Positions 7,172 through 13,112 are shown, counted from the first letter of the stretch. The stretch is DNA of 21,911 bases from Patescibacteria group bacterium UBA1372 (GCA_002306295.1 DBRI01000014.1:3370-25280), one strand, 5' to 3'. The notes: generated by a model from the sequence alone, not told the origin. Numbers and translations are program-made.

Positions 7172-7720
7172 ATGTACAAACTTTTAGTCGGTTTAGGAAA
7201 TCCGGGCAAAGCTTATCAAAACACCCGTCACAATCTGGGTCGTGTTTTAGTAGAAAAATACGCTAAGTTACATGGTATCAAGCTGCTCAAAAAACCCAAG
7301 TTAAACGCCCTCATCGGCCAAACTAGGGTAGGGGATTGGAGTCTAATTTTAGCCCTACCTACAACCTTTATGAATCTATCAGGTCAAGCAGTTGCCAAAA
7401 TCGCCAATTTCTACAAAATTGACCCGGAAAATATCTACATTGCCCACGATGATCTGGATATAGGGGTAGGGGAGTCAAAAATCCAAATAGACCGAGGCCC
7501 GGCCGGCCACAACGGCATTAAATCTATTATTGATCATCTAGGTACCCAAGCCTTTTGGCGCCTTCGCATTGGTATTGGTCACCCTCAAGACAACATGCCA
7601 ACCGAAGACTACGTCCTCATGCCTCCAACCAAAGACGAACAACTCCAACTAAACAACGTCATCAACGAAATGTTGGTTAAAATAGATACTATTTTCACAG
7701 TAAAGCTAAAGTCATCCTGA
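7172..7720 (+). CDS. pth: Peptidyl-tRNA hydrolase
   Basis: A 182-residue protein that cleaves the ester bond of peptidyl-tRNAs dropped from ribosomes, recycling tRNA. All key family residues fall at the same numbers as in the E. coli enzyme: N10 in GLGNPG, H20 in NTRHN, N68 in FMNLSG, D93 in HDDLD and N114 in GHNGIKS. Length is normal. The last codons (TVKLKSS) and the TGA stop lie within the first copy of a dispersed repeat (7692-7741), so the natural C-terminus may have been altered by repeat insertion; the catalytic core is unaffected. A CIRCE-like operator upstream suggests heat-shock control (inference). GTAGGGGA occurs twice inside the gene. Confidence 0.96.
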   Translation: MYKLLVGLGNPGKAYQNTRHNLGRVLVEKYAKLHGIKLLKKPKLNALIGQTRVGDWSLILALPTTFMNLSGQAVAKIANFYKIDPENIYIAHDDLDIGVGESKIQIDRGPAGHNGIKSIIDHLGTQAFWRLRIGIGHPQDNMPTEDYVLMPPTKDEQLQLNNVINEMLVKIDTIFTVKLKSS

Positions 7721-7741
7721 GCGTAGCGAAGGACCTCCTTT
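7692..7741 (+). repeat. REP-like dispersed repeat, copy A
   Basis: TTTTCACAGTAAAGCT is followed by the core AAAGTCATCCTGAGCGTAGC and GAAGGACCTCCTTT (7708-7741). It is an imperfect palindrome (GTCATCCT against AGGAC). It overlaps the 3' end of pth and provides its stop codon. It shares flank and core with copy C and core with copy B, all in the same orientation. Confidence 0.8.
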
Positions 7742-7773
7742 GGATTGTTGTCCCAACTTAGTTACTGCACTAC

Positions 7774-7811
7774 CAAAGTCATCCTGAGGCGGAGCCGAAG
7801 GACCTCCTTTG
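7774..7811 (+). repeat. REP-like dispersed repeat, copy B
   Basis: The core AAAGTCATCCTGAGGCGGAG is followed by CCGAAGGACCTCCTTTG. Relative to copy A the interior is changed to GGC-gga-GCC, which keeps and strengthens pairing at the hairpin tip. It lies just downstream of the minus-strand GIY-YIG gene's 3' end. Confidence 0.8.
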
Positions 7812-7824
7812 TTTATCCTGCCAA

Positions 7825-8112
7825 CTATTTTAATTTACAGCCAAAATCAACCCAATCCGGATTAGTCTTCTCAATCAAACCTACCTTAAATTTTCTTGTC
7901 TTGCCTTTTATATACTTCTCCATTTTGATGGCCTCTCTGACATCCTCATATTTCTCAATATATACCAACTTATTGACTTTGTACTGCCTTGTAAAACCAT
8001 CATGTAACCCATTTTTGTGTTCCCAGTATCTCCTTTGGATATTATTTGTTACTCCTGTATACAAGACTTTATTCGACTTATTAGTTAAAATATAGACAAA
8101 ATAATATTTCAT
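7825..8112 (-). CDS. GIY-YIG endonuclease domain protein
   Basis: A 95-residue single-domain nuclease of the YhbQ/UPF0213-like group. The signature reads YFVYILTNKSNKVLYTGVTN, giving YVYIL and Y-TGVT in place of GIY-YIG. The conserved R is in IQRRYWEH, and E is in KMEKYIKGKTRKFKVGLIEK. GIY-YIG domains cut DNA in homing, restriction or repair; the free-standing small versions have no settled role. It ends DWVDFGCKLK at about the usual family length. The gene is convergent with pth and divergent from the tRNA, with REP-like copies A and B on its 3' side and copy C beyond the tRNA. The upstream minus-strand sequence TATAAAATAGTAT could hold a -10, but the spacing is not the usual 5 nt. Confidence 0.9.
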   Translation of the reverse strand: MKYYFVYILTNKSNKVLYTGVTNNIQRRYWEHKNGLHDGFTRQYKVNKLVYIEKYEDVREAIKMEKYIKGKTRKFKVGLIEKTNPDWVDFGCKLK

Positions 8113-8125
8113 CTAAATACTATTT

Positions 8126-8131
8126 TATACA
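8126..8131 (+). promoter_or_regulatory. Possible -10 of tRNA-Ala
   Basis: TATACA, ending 4 nt before the mature 5' end of the tRNA. If used, transcription would start at or within a couple of bases of G1. Weak evidence, based on position only. Confidence 0.3.
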
Positions 8132-8135
8132 CTCT

Positions 8136-8206
8136 GGGCTTGTAGTTAAACGGTATAACATACCCTTCGCATGGGTATATTCCGGGTCCAATTCCCGGCA
8201 AGTCCA
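8136..8206 (+). tRNA. tRNA-Ala, anticodon CGC
   Basis: A full cloverleaf can be drawn. The acceptor arm is GGGCTTG/CAAGTCC, the D arm GTTA/TAAC with GG in the loop, and the anticodon stem TACCC/GGGTA with loop TTCGCAT (anticodon CGC at 8168-8170, reading GCG). A 4-nt variable region is followed by T stem CCGGG/CCCGG with loop TCCAATT, and the discriminator is A73. The acceptor contains a G3-U70 wobble pair, the classic alanine identity element, which supports the anticodon call. CCA is not encoded. Position 55 in the T loop is C instead of the nearly invariant U. Confidence 0.9.
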
Positions 8207-8248
8207 CAATTAAAGACCATATTGATATCTATCGATATATACAAACCT

Positions 8249-8336
8249 ACCACAGTAAAGACTAATTTCACAGTAAAACCAAAGTCATCCTGCCTGTCCC
8301 GATAATAACATCGGGAAGCGTAGCGAAGGACCTCCT
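8249..8336 (+). repeat. REP-like dispersed repeat, copy C, with hairpin insertion
   Basis: The core AAAGTCATCCTG at 8281-8292 and AGCGTAGCGAAGGACCTCCT at the 3' side match copy A. They are separated by about 24 extra bases containing CCCGAT-aataac-ATCGGG, a perfect 6-bp hairpin. The flank TTTCACAGTAAA (8267-8278) also matches copy A, and a second CACAGTAAAG begins at 8251. Along with 8207-8248 and 8337-8355 this is the non-genic part between the tRNA and the next ORF. Confidence 0.8.
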
Positions 8337-8355
8337 CATTCTATCCCAAATACTA

Positions 8356-8361
8356 TATAAT
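8356..8361 (+). promoter_or_regulatory. -10 element of the small-ORF/exporter operon
   Basis: Perfect TATAAT. Exactly 5 nt later an ATA codon opens a 67-codon frame. The same TATAAT-N5 geometry precedes the ATG of ligA and of the gene at 13124, so this is probably the main promoter of the 8.4-13.1 kb transcription unit. Confidence 0.5.
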
Positions 8362-8366
8362 TTTAA

Positions 8367-8570
8367 ATACACACCTTCTTAACGGAAACTTGCCAAAACT
8401 GTCTTTATATAGATACTTCTAATTGCCCCCTTTCAAGACCACCTGATCCCGAAAAATCGCCCTATTTAAATTATTTAGATCAAAGTAACCTAAACTTTCA
8501 AGTCAGAGCCCATCAAATTGTTTTAGGGCAAAGTGAAAATTGTTTTCAAACGCGTTATACTATTCCATGA
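8367..8570 (+). CDS. Putative 67-residue cysteine-containing protein with no NTG start
   Basis: An open frame runs from ATA at 8367, directly after an in-frame TAA, to TGA at 8568-8570. The TGA overlaps the next ATG as ATGA. Codon choice is like the neighbouring genes. The product would read IHTFLTETCQNCLYIDTSNC, then PLSRPPDPEKSPYLNYLDQS and a tail ending CFQTRYTIP. It has four cysteines (9, 12, 20, 59), with a CxxC pair. I recognise no family. There is no ATG, GTG or TTG anywhere in the frame. The alternatives are an AUA start on a leaderless mRNA, a 5'-truncated remnant of a larger gene cut by repeat copy C, or a chance frame. The -10 spacing and the ATGA coupling favour translation, but confidence is moderate. 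Confidence 0.4.
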   Translation: MHTFLTETCQNCLYIDTSNCPLSRPPDPEKSPYLNYLDQSNLNFQVRAHQIVLGQSENCFQTRYTIP

Positions 8571-8659
8571 AGAGCTTTTCAATAAAAGAAACTTTTATGA
8601 TTCAGCTTTTATCTATGGTAGTCGTTGCCGCCAGCATCATCATTCTTACCTTCATCTAA
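8567..8659 (+). CDS. Small single-pass membrane peptide, 30 residues
   Basis: It begins MKSFSIKETFMIQLLSMVVV and ends AASIIILTFI: a short basic N-terminus and one hydrophobic helix of about 19 residues. Its ATG overlaps the previous stop (ATGA) and its stop overlaps the next start (TAATG). A TATACT lies exactly 5 nt upstream, a possible internal promoter. The pattern KETFMIQLL is faintly like a class III (type IV prepilin) N-terminus, but the Gly before the cleavage site is missing and a stop follows the helix. It could be a small membrane partner or peptide substrate of the exporter encoded downstream; both ideas are speculation. Too short for family assignment. Confidence 0.5.
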   Translation: MKSFSIKETFMIQLLSMVVVAASIIILTFI

Positions 8660-8847
8660 TGACAATATACTCTGAAGATATTAACCCCTACGATTTATCC
8701 GACGTTGCTCGCGTACAAAGAGCTCTTCAGGCAGGACAAATTATTATTCCCCGCCAAGGACCCAGACCCCCAAGACAATGGGCAATTACACCAGATACAA
8801 CTCATGAACCGCAAAGCCAAACCGACACAACTCGCAGACCAGCTTGA
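8659..8847 (+). CDS. Small proline/arginine-rich hypothetical protein, 62 residues
   Basis: It starts at ATG 8659 in a TAATG overlap with the preceding gene. The sequence begins MTIYSEDINPYDLSDVARVQ, continues RALQAGQIIIPRQGPRPPRQ and ends with a polar Thr/Gln-rich tail. There is no membrane segment and no recognised domain. The frame is open back to 8533, but translation from there would be antiparallel to the codon bias of the better-supported 30-residue gene. In 8663-8803 this frame has few G-ending codons, like the neighbours, whereas the competing frame is rich in them; so I judge this the coding frame. A one-base slip would fuse it to the transmembrane peptide before it, giving a membrane-anchored tail. 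Its last 44 nt overlap the next gene in another frame. Confidence 0.5.
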   Translation: MTIYSEDINPYDLSDVARVQRALQAGQIIIPRQGPRPPRQWAITPDTTHEPQSQTDTTRRPA

Positions 8848-9118
8848 AGTTTTTAAAAAGACTCTTGTCAAACGCCAAAAATACGTTAAAAAGGAATTTC
8901 AGGCCTACGGCCTTCAACTAGCCGAAGAACTCCACGATTGGAAAAACCGCTCACTCTATATCCGCCTGGCTAAAAACGAAGATAGACAAATCTTAGAAAA
9001 AGCCAGGTTGTTTATTAAAGACCAAAATCCCGGTACTATAAAAACTCCCTACAAACTATTTATGTGGAAGCTCAAGCAATTGCGAACTACCACCAAAGCT
9101 GATAAAATCAAAGACTAA
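8804..9118 (+). CDS. Basic helical hypothetical protein, 104 residues
   Basis: It starts MNRKAKPTQLADQLEVFKKT and is rich in Lys/Arg and predicted helix (LVKRQKYVKKEFQAYGLQLA; LEKARLFIKDQNPG). It ends with a conserved-looking KLFMWKLKQLR segment and a charged tail. There is no signal peptide or membrane helix, so it is presumably cytoplasmic. The same frame is open to 8663, but the upstream part has atypical codon use and lies inside the 62-residue gene, so ATG 8804 is preferred. The stop overlaps the MacA-like start (TAATG at 9116-9120), placing it in the exporter operon. Family not recognised; a role tied to the exporter is an inference from context. Confidence 0.7.
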   Translation: MNRKAKPTQLADQLEVFKKTLVKRQKYVKKEFQAYGLQLAEELHDWKNRSLYIRLAKNEDRQILEKARLFIKDQNPGTIKTPYKLFMWKLKQLRTTTKADKIKD

Positions 9119-10155
9119 TGTTTCACAACAAAACAAAGTTTACTATACTATTCCTATGCCTGTTTGGCCTGCTATCTATTCAGGGTCTCAAAGCTCTTCA
9201 AGCCAACACTGACGAAAAATACAATCCCAAAACAGACAAATTAATTACTCCCACTAAGAAAGATATTCAGGATGTTATTACTCTGGCTGGCTTTGTCGAT
9301 GCACAAGATCTTGCCACCCTCCGTTTTCAGACATCAGGCAAACTGGCCTGGGTCGGTGTCAAGGTAGGGGATAGAGTCAAAAAATGGCAAGCCATTGCCT
9401 CTCTTGACAAGCAAGACCTCACCAAAAGATTTCAAAAACAAGCTAACGATTATCTGACCAACCGCTCTACCTTTGAAGATCTTCAAGATCTTTACCAATC
9501 CACCCGAGACAATCATTTAGTTACCGACGAAATTCAGCGCATTTTAGATAGACAACAGTATTCTCTTAATAATGCTGTTCTGGATTATGAATTAGCCGAT
9601 TTAGCTGTTAAATATGCCACCATTTCTTCTCCCATAGACGGTATTGTTACCAAAATTGACACTCCCAATCCTGGTGTCAACATTAGTCCCAGCACCGGCG
9701 ATTTTGTCATTGTTAACCCCTCTACTGTCTTTTTTAGTTCTGAAATTGACGAAGAGTATGTCAACCAAATCAAAATTGGCCAACCAAGTTTGGTTACCGT
9801 CGACTCAGTTTCAACCGACCCCATAGATTCAGAAATTTACTACATCTCTTTTTTACCTATTACCGGAAAAAGTTCAACTGTTTATCAGCTCAAATCCAAG
9901 CTCAATGTTGACAACAGTGACTTAAAATACCGCCTAGGTATGAACGGAGACGTTAAAATTGTTTTAGACCAGGCTACTGATGTTTTGACTGTCCCTATAG
10001 AGGCTTTAATTGACAAAGATTTCCAAACATATCTATTAGTTCTGGAGAGTAAAACAACTAAATTGATTCCGGTAACTACCGGCATCGAAACGGATACCGA
10101 TATTGAGATAAAACAAGGTTTACAGGGAAATGAACAAATCATCATCAAAGGCTAA
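9118..10155 (+). CDS. MacA/HlyD-like membrane fusion (adaptor) protein of ABC exporter
   Basis: A 345-residue periplasmic-type adaptor. An N-terminal signal anchor spans about 7-23 (KFTILFLCLFGLLSIQG). The first lipoyl half is near 72-97 (SGKLAWVGVKVGDRVKKWQA), followed by a short helical hairpin (about 100-160) and the second lipoyl half (YATISSPIDGIVTKIDTPNP). The beta-barrel and membrane-proximal domains contain the RLGMNGDVKIVL and VLTVPIEAL motifs. Such proteins couple a MacB-type transporter to export across the envelope. In a cell probably lacking an outer membrane, it would act as an extracytoplasmic chaperone or valve (inference). The start overlaps the previous stop; the 3' end overlaps the ATPase gene by 26 nt. 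The short coiled coil argues against a long TolC-docking hairpin. Confidence 0.88.
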   Translation: MFHNKTKFTILFLCLFGLLSIQGLKALQANTDEKYNPKTDKLITPTKKDIQDVITLAGFVDAQDLATLRFQTSGKLAWVGVKVGDRVKKWQAIASLDKQDLTKRFQKQANDYLTNRSTFEDLQDLYQSTRDNHLVTDEIQRILDRQQYSLNNAVLDYELADLAVKYATISSPIDGIVTKIDTPNPGVNISPSTGDFVIVNPSTVFFSSEIDEEYVNQIKIGQPSLVTVDSVSTDPIDSEIYYISFLPITGKSSTVYQLKSKLNVDNSDLKYRLGMNGDVKIVLDQATDVLTVPIEALIDKDFQTYLLVLESKTTKLIPVTTGIETDTDIEIKQGLQGNEQIIIKG

Positions 10156-10831
10156 TACCATTCTAAAACTTGAAAAAGTCACTAAAACCTACAACACCAG
10201 TACCGTTGCTTTTCATGCTATAAAAGATATTTGTCTGGAAATAAAACAAGGGGATTTTATGGCCATTACCGGAGCATCTGGTTCTGGTAAATCCACCCTT
10301 ATGCACATTATTGGCTTACTTGATAGACCTACATCTGGCCAAGTTATTCTGGAAGGCAATGATATTTCTACTCTCAATCAAACCAAGCTTGCTCAACTAA
10401 GAAATAAGACCTTAGGTTTTGTTTTCCAACAATTCAACCTTCTTGCCAAAACCTCATCTTTGGAAAACGTCATTTTACCCTTACTTTACTCAGATGTTCC
10501 CCAAAAAGACAGGTCTAATCTTGGTAAAGTCATGCTTGAAAAAGTCGGTCTAGCAGATAAAATGAAAAATTTTCCCAGCCAATTATCTGGTGGTCAGCAG
10601 CAACGGGTTGCCATAGCCAGAGCTCTTATCAACAATCCCAAAATTATCCTGGCCGACGAACCCACCGGAAACTTAGATAGTAAATCGGGTAAAGCTATTA
10701 TGTCTCTCTTTCAAACACTACATCAGGAAGGTAAAACTATTGTATTAGTTACTCATGATCCTAAAGTTGCCGTAGCCGCCAAAAAAATTATAACCCTCAA
10801 AGACGGTAAAATTATCTCTCAAAAATGTTAA
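10130..10831 (+). CDS. MacB/LolD-type ABC transporter ATPase
   Basis: A 233-residue nucleotide-binding domain. Walker A GASGSGKST is at 48-56, Q-loop Q100 is in FVFQQFNLL, the signature LSGGQQQRVAIARAL starts at 152, Walker B IILADEP is at 172-178 with catalytic E177, and the switch H209 is in VTHD. FQQFNLL plus LENVILPLLY is typical of the MacB/LolD/FtsE group of mechanotransmission ABC systems. It energises the permease encoded next. The start codon lies inside the 3' end of the adaptor gene and the stop overlaps the permease start by 7 nt, so the three proteins are translationally coupled. All catalytic residues are intact. Confidence 0.95.
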   Translation: MNKSSSKANTILKLEKVTKTYNTSTVAFHAIKDICLEIKQGDFMAITGASGSGKSTLMHIIGLLDRPTSGQVILEGNDISTLNQTKLAQLRNKTLGFVFQQFNLLAKTSSLENVILPLLYSDVPQKDRSNLGKVMLEKVGLADKMKNFPSQLSGGQQQRVAIARALINNPKIILADEPTGNLDSKSGKAIMSLFQTLHQEGKTIVLVTHDPKVAVAAKKIITLKDGKIISQKC

Positions 10832-12045
10832 AACCAACTTTAAGTGAACTATTTAATTCTAGTTTTAGATCAATTCTAAAAAATAAAGCCAGAACTATCC
10901 TAACCTCTCTGGGTATCATTATTGGCGTTAGCTCAGTCATTTTACTCACTTCTATTGGCAATGGCCTTAAAGCTTATGTCTCAGATCAATTTGACCAATT
11001 GGGTGCCACCACTATTTTTGTTTCCCCCGGACAAATTTTCAATAGTCAGGGAGGTTTCAACCGGGGAGGCGCATCGGCTCTTATCAGCCGTACTTTTGAC
11101 CAAAGGGATATCAGAAATCTTACTAGACAGCTTCGGGGCTACATCTCTTCTATTGTCCCCAGCAATCAAACTCCCATAAAAATTAGATATCAGAGCCAAG
11201 AAGAAGATTCCACTATGCTTGGTACCACAGCTGACTATCCCAAAGTCGGTAACACTAATTTAGATTCCGGCAGATGGTTTACCCAATTAGAACAAGACAA
11301 AAAAGATAAAGTTATTGTCCTAGGTTTTGGTATTGCCCAAAATCTTTTCGGCCAAACTAATCCGGTCAACAAAAAAGTAATTATTGATGGTTCGTCTTTC
11401 AAAGTTGTAGGGGTTGCTGAAAAGCAGGGTAATACTTTTGGCGGTCCGGACTTTGATAGCTACACTTTTGTACCACTTGACACTCTCCAAAGTATCACCG
11501 GAAATACCTCTATTCAATCCATGAATATCAAAGTCAAAGACAAAGACCAGATCGATCAGGCCATCAAAATTACCCAAGATACTTTATCTCAAAGATATGA
11601 CTCTGACACTTTTTCTGTTTTTGATAGTTCCCAGCTTTTAAGTAGTATTAATTCCATACTAAACACCCTGACTGTTGCTCTTGGTGGTATTGCCGCCATA
11701 TCTTTAGTTGTTGGCGGTATCGGTATCATGAATATTATGCTTGTTACTGTTACTGAGCGGACTCGGGAAATTGGTTTAAGAAAAGCTGTCGGAGCTTATC
11801 CTCGGGCTATTTTACTTCAATTTCTTTTTGAAGCCGTCATTTTATCTTCAGTTGGAGGCCTAATTGGAATTTTAATTGGATTTACCGGCAGCTTTTTTAT
11901 CAACAAATTTTTTCCATCCACAATCACTCTTAATTCAATTTTATTAGCCTTTGGAGTTTCCTTTATAGTCGGCATTATTTTTGGTGTTGCTCCAGCCAGG
12001 AAAGCTAGCAAGCTTGATCCCATTCAAGCTCTCAAATACGAATAA
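10825..12045 (+). CDS. MacB-like ABC transporter permease
   Basis: A 406-residue permease with the MacB/FtsX plan: one N-terminal membrane helix (about 20-43, ARTILTSLGIIIGVSSVILL), a large extracytoplasmic MacB_PCD domain (about 45-280), then three helices near 283-308, 330-358 and 370-393. The diagnostic cytoplasmic loop TERTREIGLRKAVGA precedes helix 3. The C-terminus VAPARKASKLDPIQALKYE is the family's usual ending. With the ATPase and adaptor it forms a complete tripartite-type exporter core; the substrate is unknown. Members of this family export peptides, lipoproteins or macrolides without passing them through the membrane themselves. Codon use is like the neighbours, with no sign of damage. 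Confidence 0.94.
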   Translation: MLKPTLSELFNSSFRSILKNKARTILTSLGIIIGVSSVILLTSIGNGLKAYVSDQFDQLGATTIFVSPGQIFNSQGGFNRGGASALISRTFDQRDIRNLTRQLRGYISSIVPSNQTPIKIRYQSQEEDSTMLGTTADYPKVGNTNLDSGRWFTQLEQDKKDKVIVLGFGIAQNLFGQTNPVNKKVIIDGSSFKVVGVAEKQGNTFGGPDFDSYTFVPLDTLQSITGNTSIQSMNIKVKDKDQIDQAIKITQDTLSQRYDSDTFSVFDSSQLLSSINSILNTLTVALGGIAAISLVVGGIGIMNIMLVTVTERTREIGLRKAVGAYPRAILLQFLFEAVILSSVGGLIGILIGFTGSFFINKFFPSTITLNSILLAFGVSFIVGIIFGVAPARKASKLDPIQALKYE

Positions 12046-12064
12046 TCATGCTAGTATTAATAAA

Positions 12065-12619
12065 GTGATTCAATCAAAAAAAGCTGTCATATACACCACT
12101 CCCGCTCTCTTAATGATTTTTTTATTTTGGTTATTTCAAAAGTATTCATTTGTTTTTTTTATTGAGTTAATTTTAGGTTTTATCATTGGCAATATTATTT
12201 TAGAGCTAGATCATCTTGTTTACTGGTTTGTGATTAACCCTAAAAGCCAGGAAAGCCAAATTGCTCAAAAATTAGTTAAGGAATTTAATCTAAAAAAGCT
12301 TTACAACTTTTATCTTCAGACCAAAGATTTTCACAAAACCCTTATTTTTCACCATTTCTATACTCAAGTTGCCCTAATTATCATTTCCATTTTTGTCCTG
12401 ACTTCTTCAAACATTGTCACCAGTCGCTCCTTAATTTTTTTCACCAACTTAAATCTTTTTATCAAGCAAGTTTTTAGCTATACCGAAGGTAAATCTCAAT
12501 TTCAATCTTGGCTGTTTGCCCGTATGCCCAAACAAGTATCACCAAATAGTTTAATCTATTATCTTGGGGTTCTGGCCATCCTCAACTTTTTCTTTCTTGC
12601 TAAAATGATTAGTCTATGA
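12065..12619 (+). CDS. Multi-pass membrane protein of unknown function
   Basis: About 184 residues from a GTG at 12065. There is no ATG between the permease stop and the first helix; the next in-frame ATG, in LLMIFLFW, would delete part of that helix. Hydrophobic segments lie at the N-terminus (VIYTTPALLMIFLFWLF), then FVFFIELILGFIIGNII, then the middle QVALIIISIFVLTSS, and finally the C-terminus (LIYYLGVLAILNFFFLAKMI). The loops carry LELDHLVYW and DFHKTLIFHHFYTQ, where acidic residues and histidines could bind metal, though no family is recognised. It starts 19 nt after the permease and its stop overlaps the HEPN gene (ATGA). This position suggests co-expression with both. The frame continues upstream into the permease, so the start is uncertain. 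Confidence 0.65.
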   Translation: MIQSKKAVIYTTPALLMIFLFWLFQKYSFVFFIELILGFIIGNIILELDHLVYWFVINPKSQESQIAQKLVKEFNLKKLYNFYLQTKDFHKTLIFHHFYTQVALIIISIFVLTSSNIVTSRSLIFFTNLNLFIKQVFSYTEGKSQFQSWLFARMPKQVSPNSLIYYLGVLAILNFFFLAKMISL

Positions 12620-13110
12620 ACATCAACACTTTTCTTTTAGAAGAAGCCCAAAATTATATGGTCCCTCTCCAAGTCGAGTTATTAGAAGATTTAGGTCGTC
12701 TTTCTCAAATCATCAACGGTTCAAATTTCCACGACTATTCCTTTATAATCGCCCCCTTATCCAAGGCTTATGAGGGCTTTCTAAAAGATTTCTTTCTAAA
12801 AATTAATATAATCAATCAATCTCAATATCAAAGCGATCGTTTTCGGGTTGGTAAAGTTTTAAATCCCAGTCTCAGATATAAAAGATTTTCTGTTTTCCAA
12901 AAATTAGCTGATATTAGTCCTCAAGGAGAAGAATTGGCCGAAACTCTTTGGACCGCCTGGAAACATGGACGTAATAAAGTTTTTCACTACTTTCCAGGTG
13001 AAACCGAAAATATTAAAAAAGAAGAAGCCGTTGATAAGATAAATGGTCTTCTACAAGCCATCGTCACCGCCGGTAAATTTCTTCACGACAATCAAAACCA
13101 TAAATACTAA
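12616..13110 (+). CDS. HEPN-domain protein, candidate RNase (RnlA-like C-terminal type)
   Basis: A 164-residue all-helical protein. The motif GRNKVFH contains R119-N-x3-H124, the R-x4-H signature of catalytic HEPN ribonucleases, with the favoured polar residue right after the Arg. The segment FIIAPLSKAYEGFLKDFFLK (44-63) resembles the HEPN region of RnlA/LsoA-type toxins. Known HEPN proteins of this kind cut RNA in toxin-antitoxin, abortive infection or CRISPR settings, usually as dimers. No MNT nucleotidyltransferase or RnlB-type antitoxin is adjacent. The start overlaps the stop of the membrane-protein gene (ATGA), so it closes the exporter operon; the next gene has its own promoter. Whether it is a toxin, an RNA-processing enzyme or inactive cannot be told from sequence alone. 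Confidence 0.7.
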   Translation: MNINTFLLEEAQNYMVPLQVELLEDLGRLSQIINGSNFHDYSFIIAPLSKAYEGFLKDFFLKINIINQSQYQSDRFRVGKVLNPSLRYKRFSVFQKLADISPQGEELAETLWTAWKHGRNKVFHYFPGETENIKKEEAVDKINGLLQAIVTAGKFLHDNQNHKY

Positions 13111-13112
13111 TG

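Noticed and set aside
7745..8095. Plus-strand ORF of 116 codons
   Set aside because: It is the shadow of the GIY-YIG gene plus repeat sequence; the minus strand has the clear domain.
8533..8658. GTG-started upstream extension of the 62-residue gene
   Set aside because: It would overlap the better-supported 67- and 30-residue frames and gives His-rich, low-quality sequence; ATG 8659 with TAATG coupling is preferred.
8663..8803. Upstream extension of the 104-residue gene (start at 8705)
   Set aside because: Codons here are rich in G-ending triplets unlike neighbours, while the other frame has typical usage; ATG 8804 is preferred.
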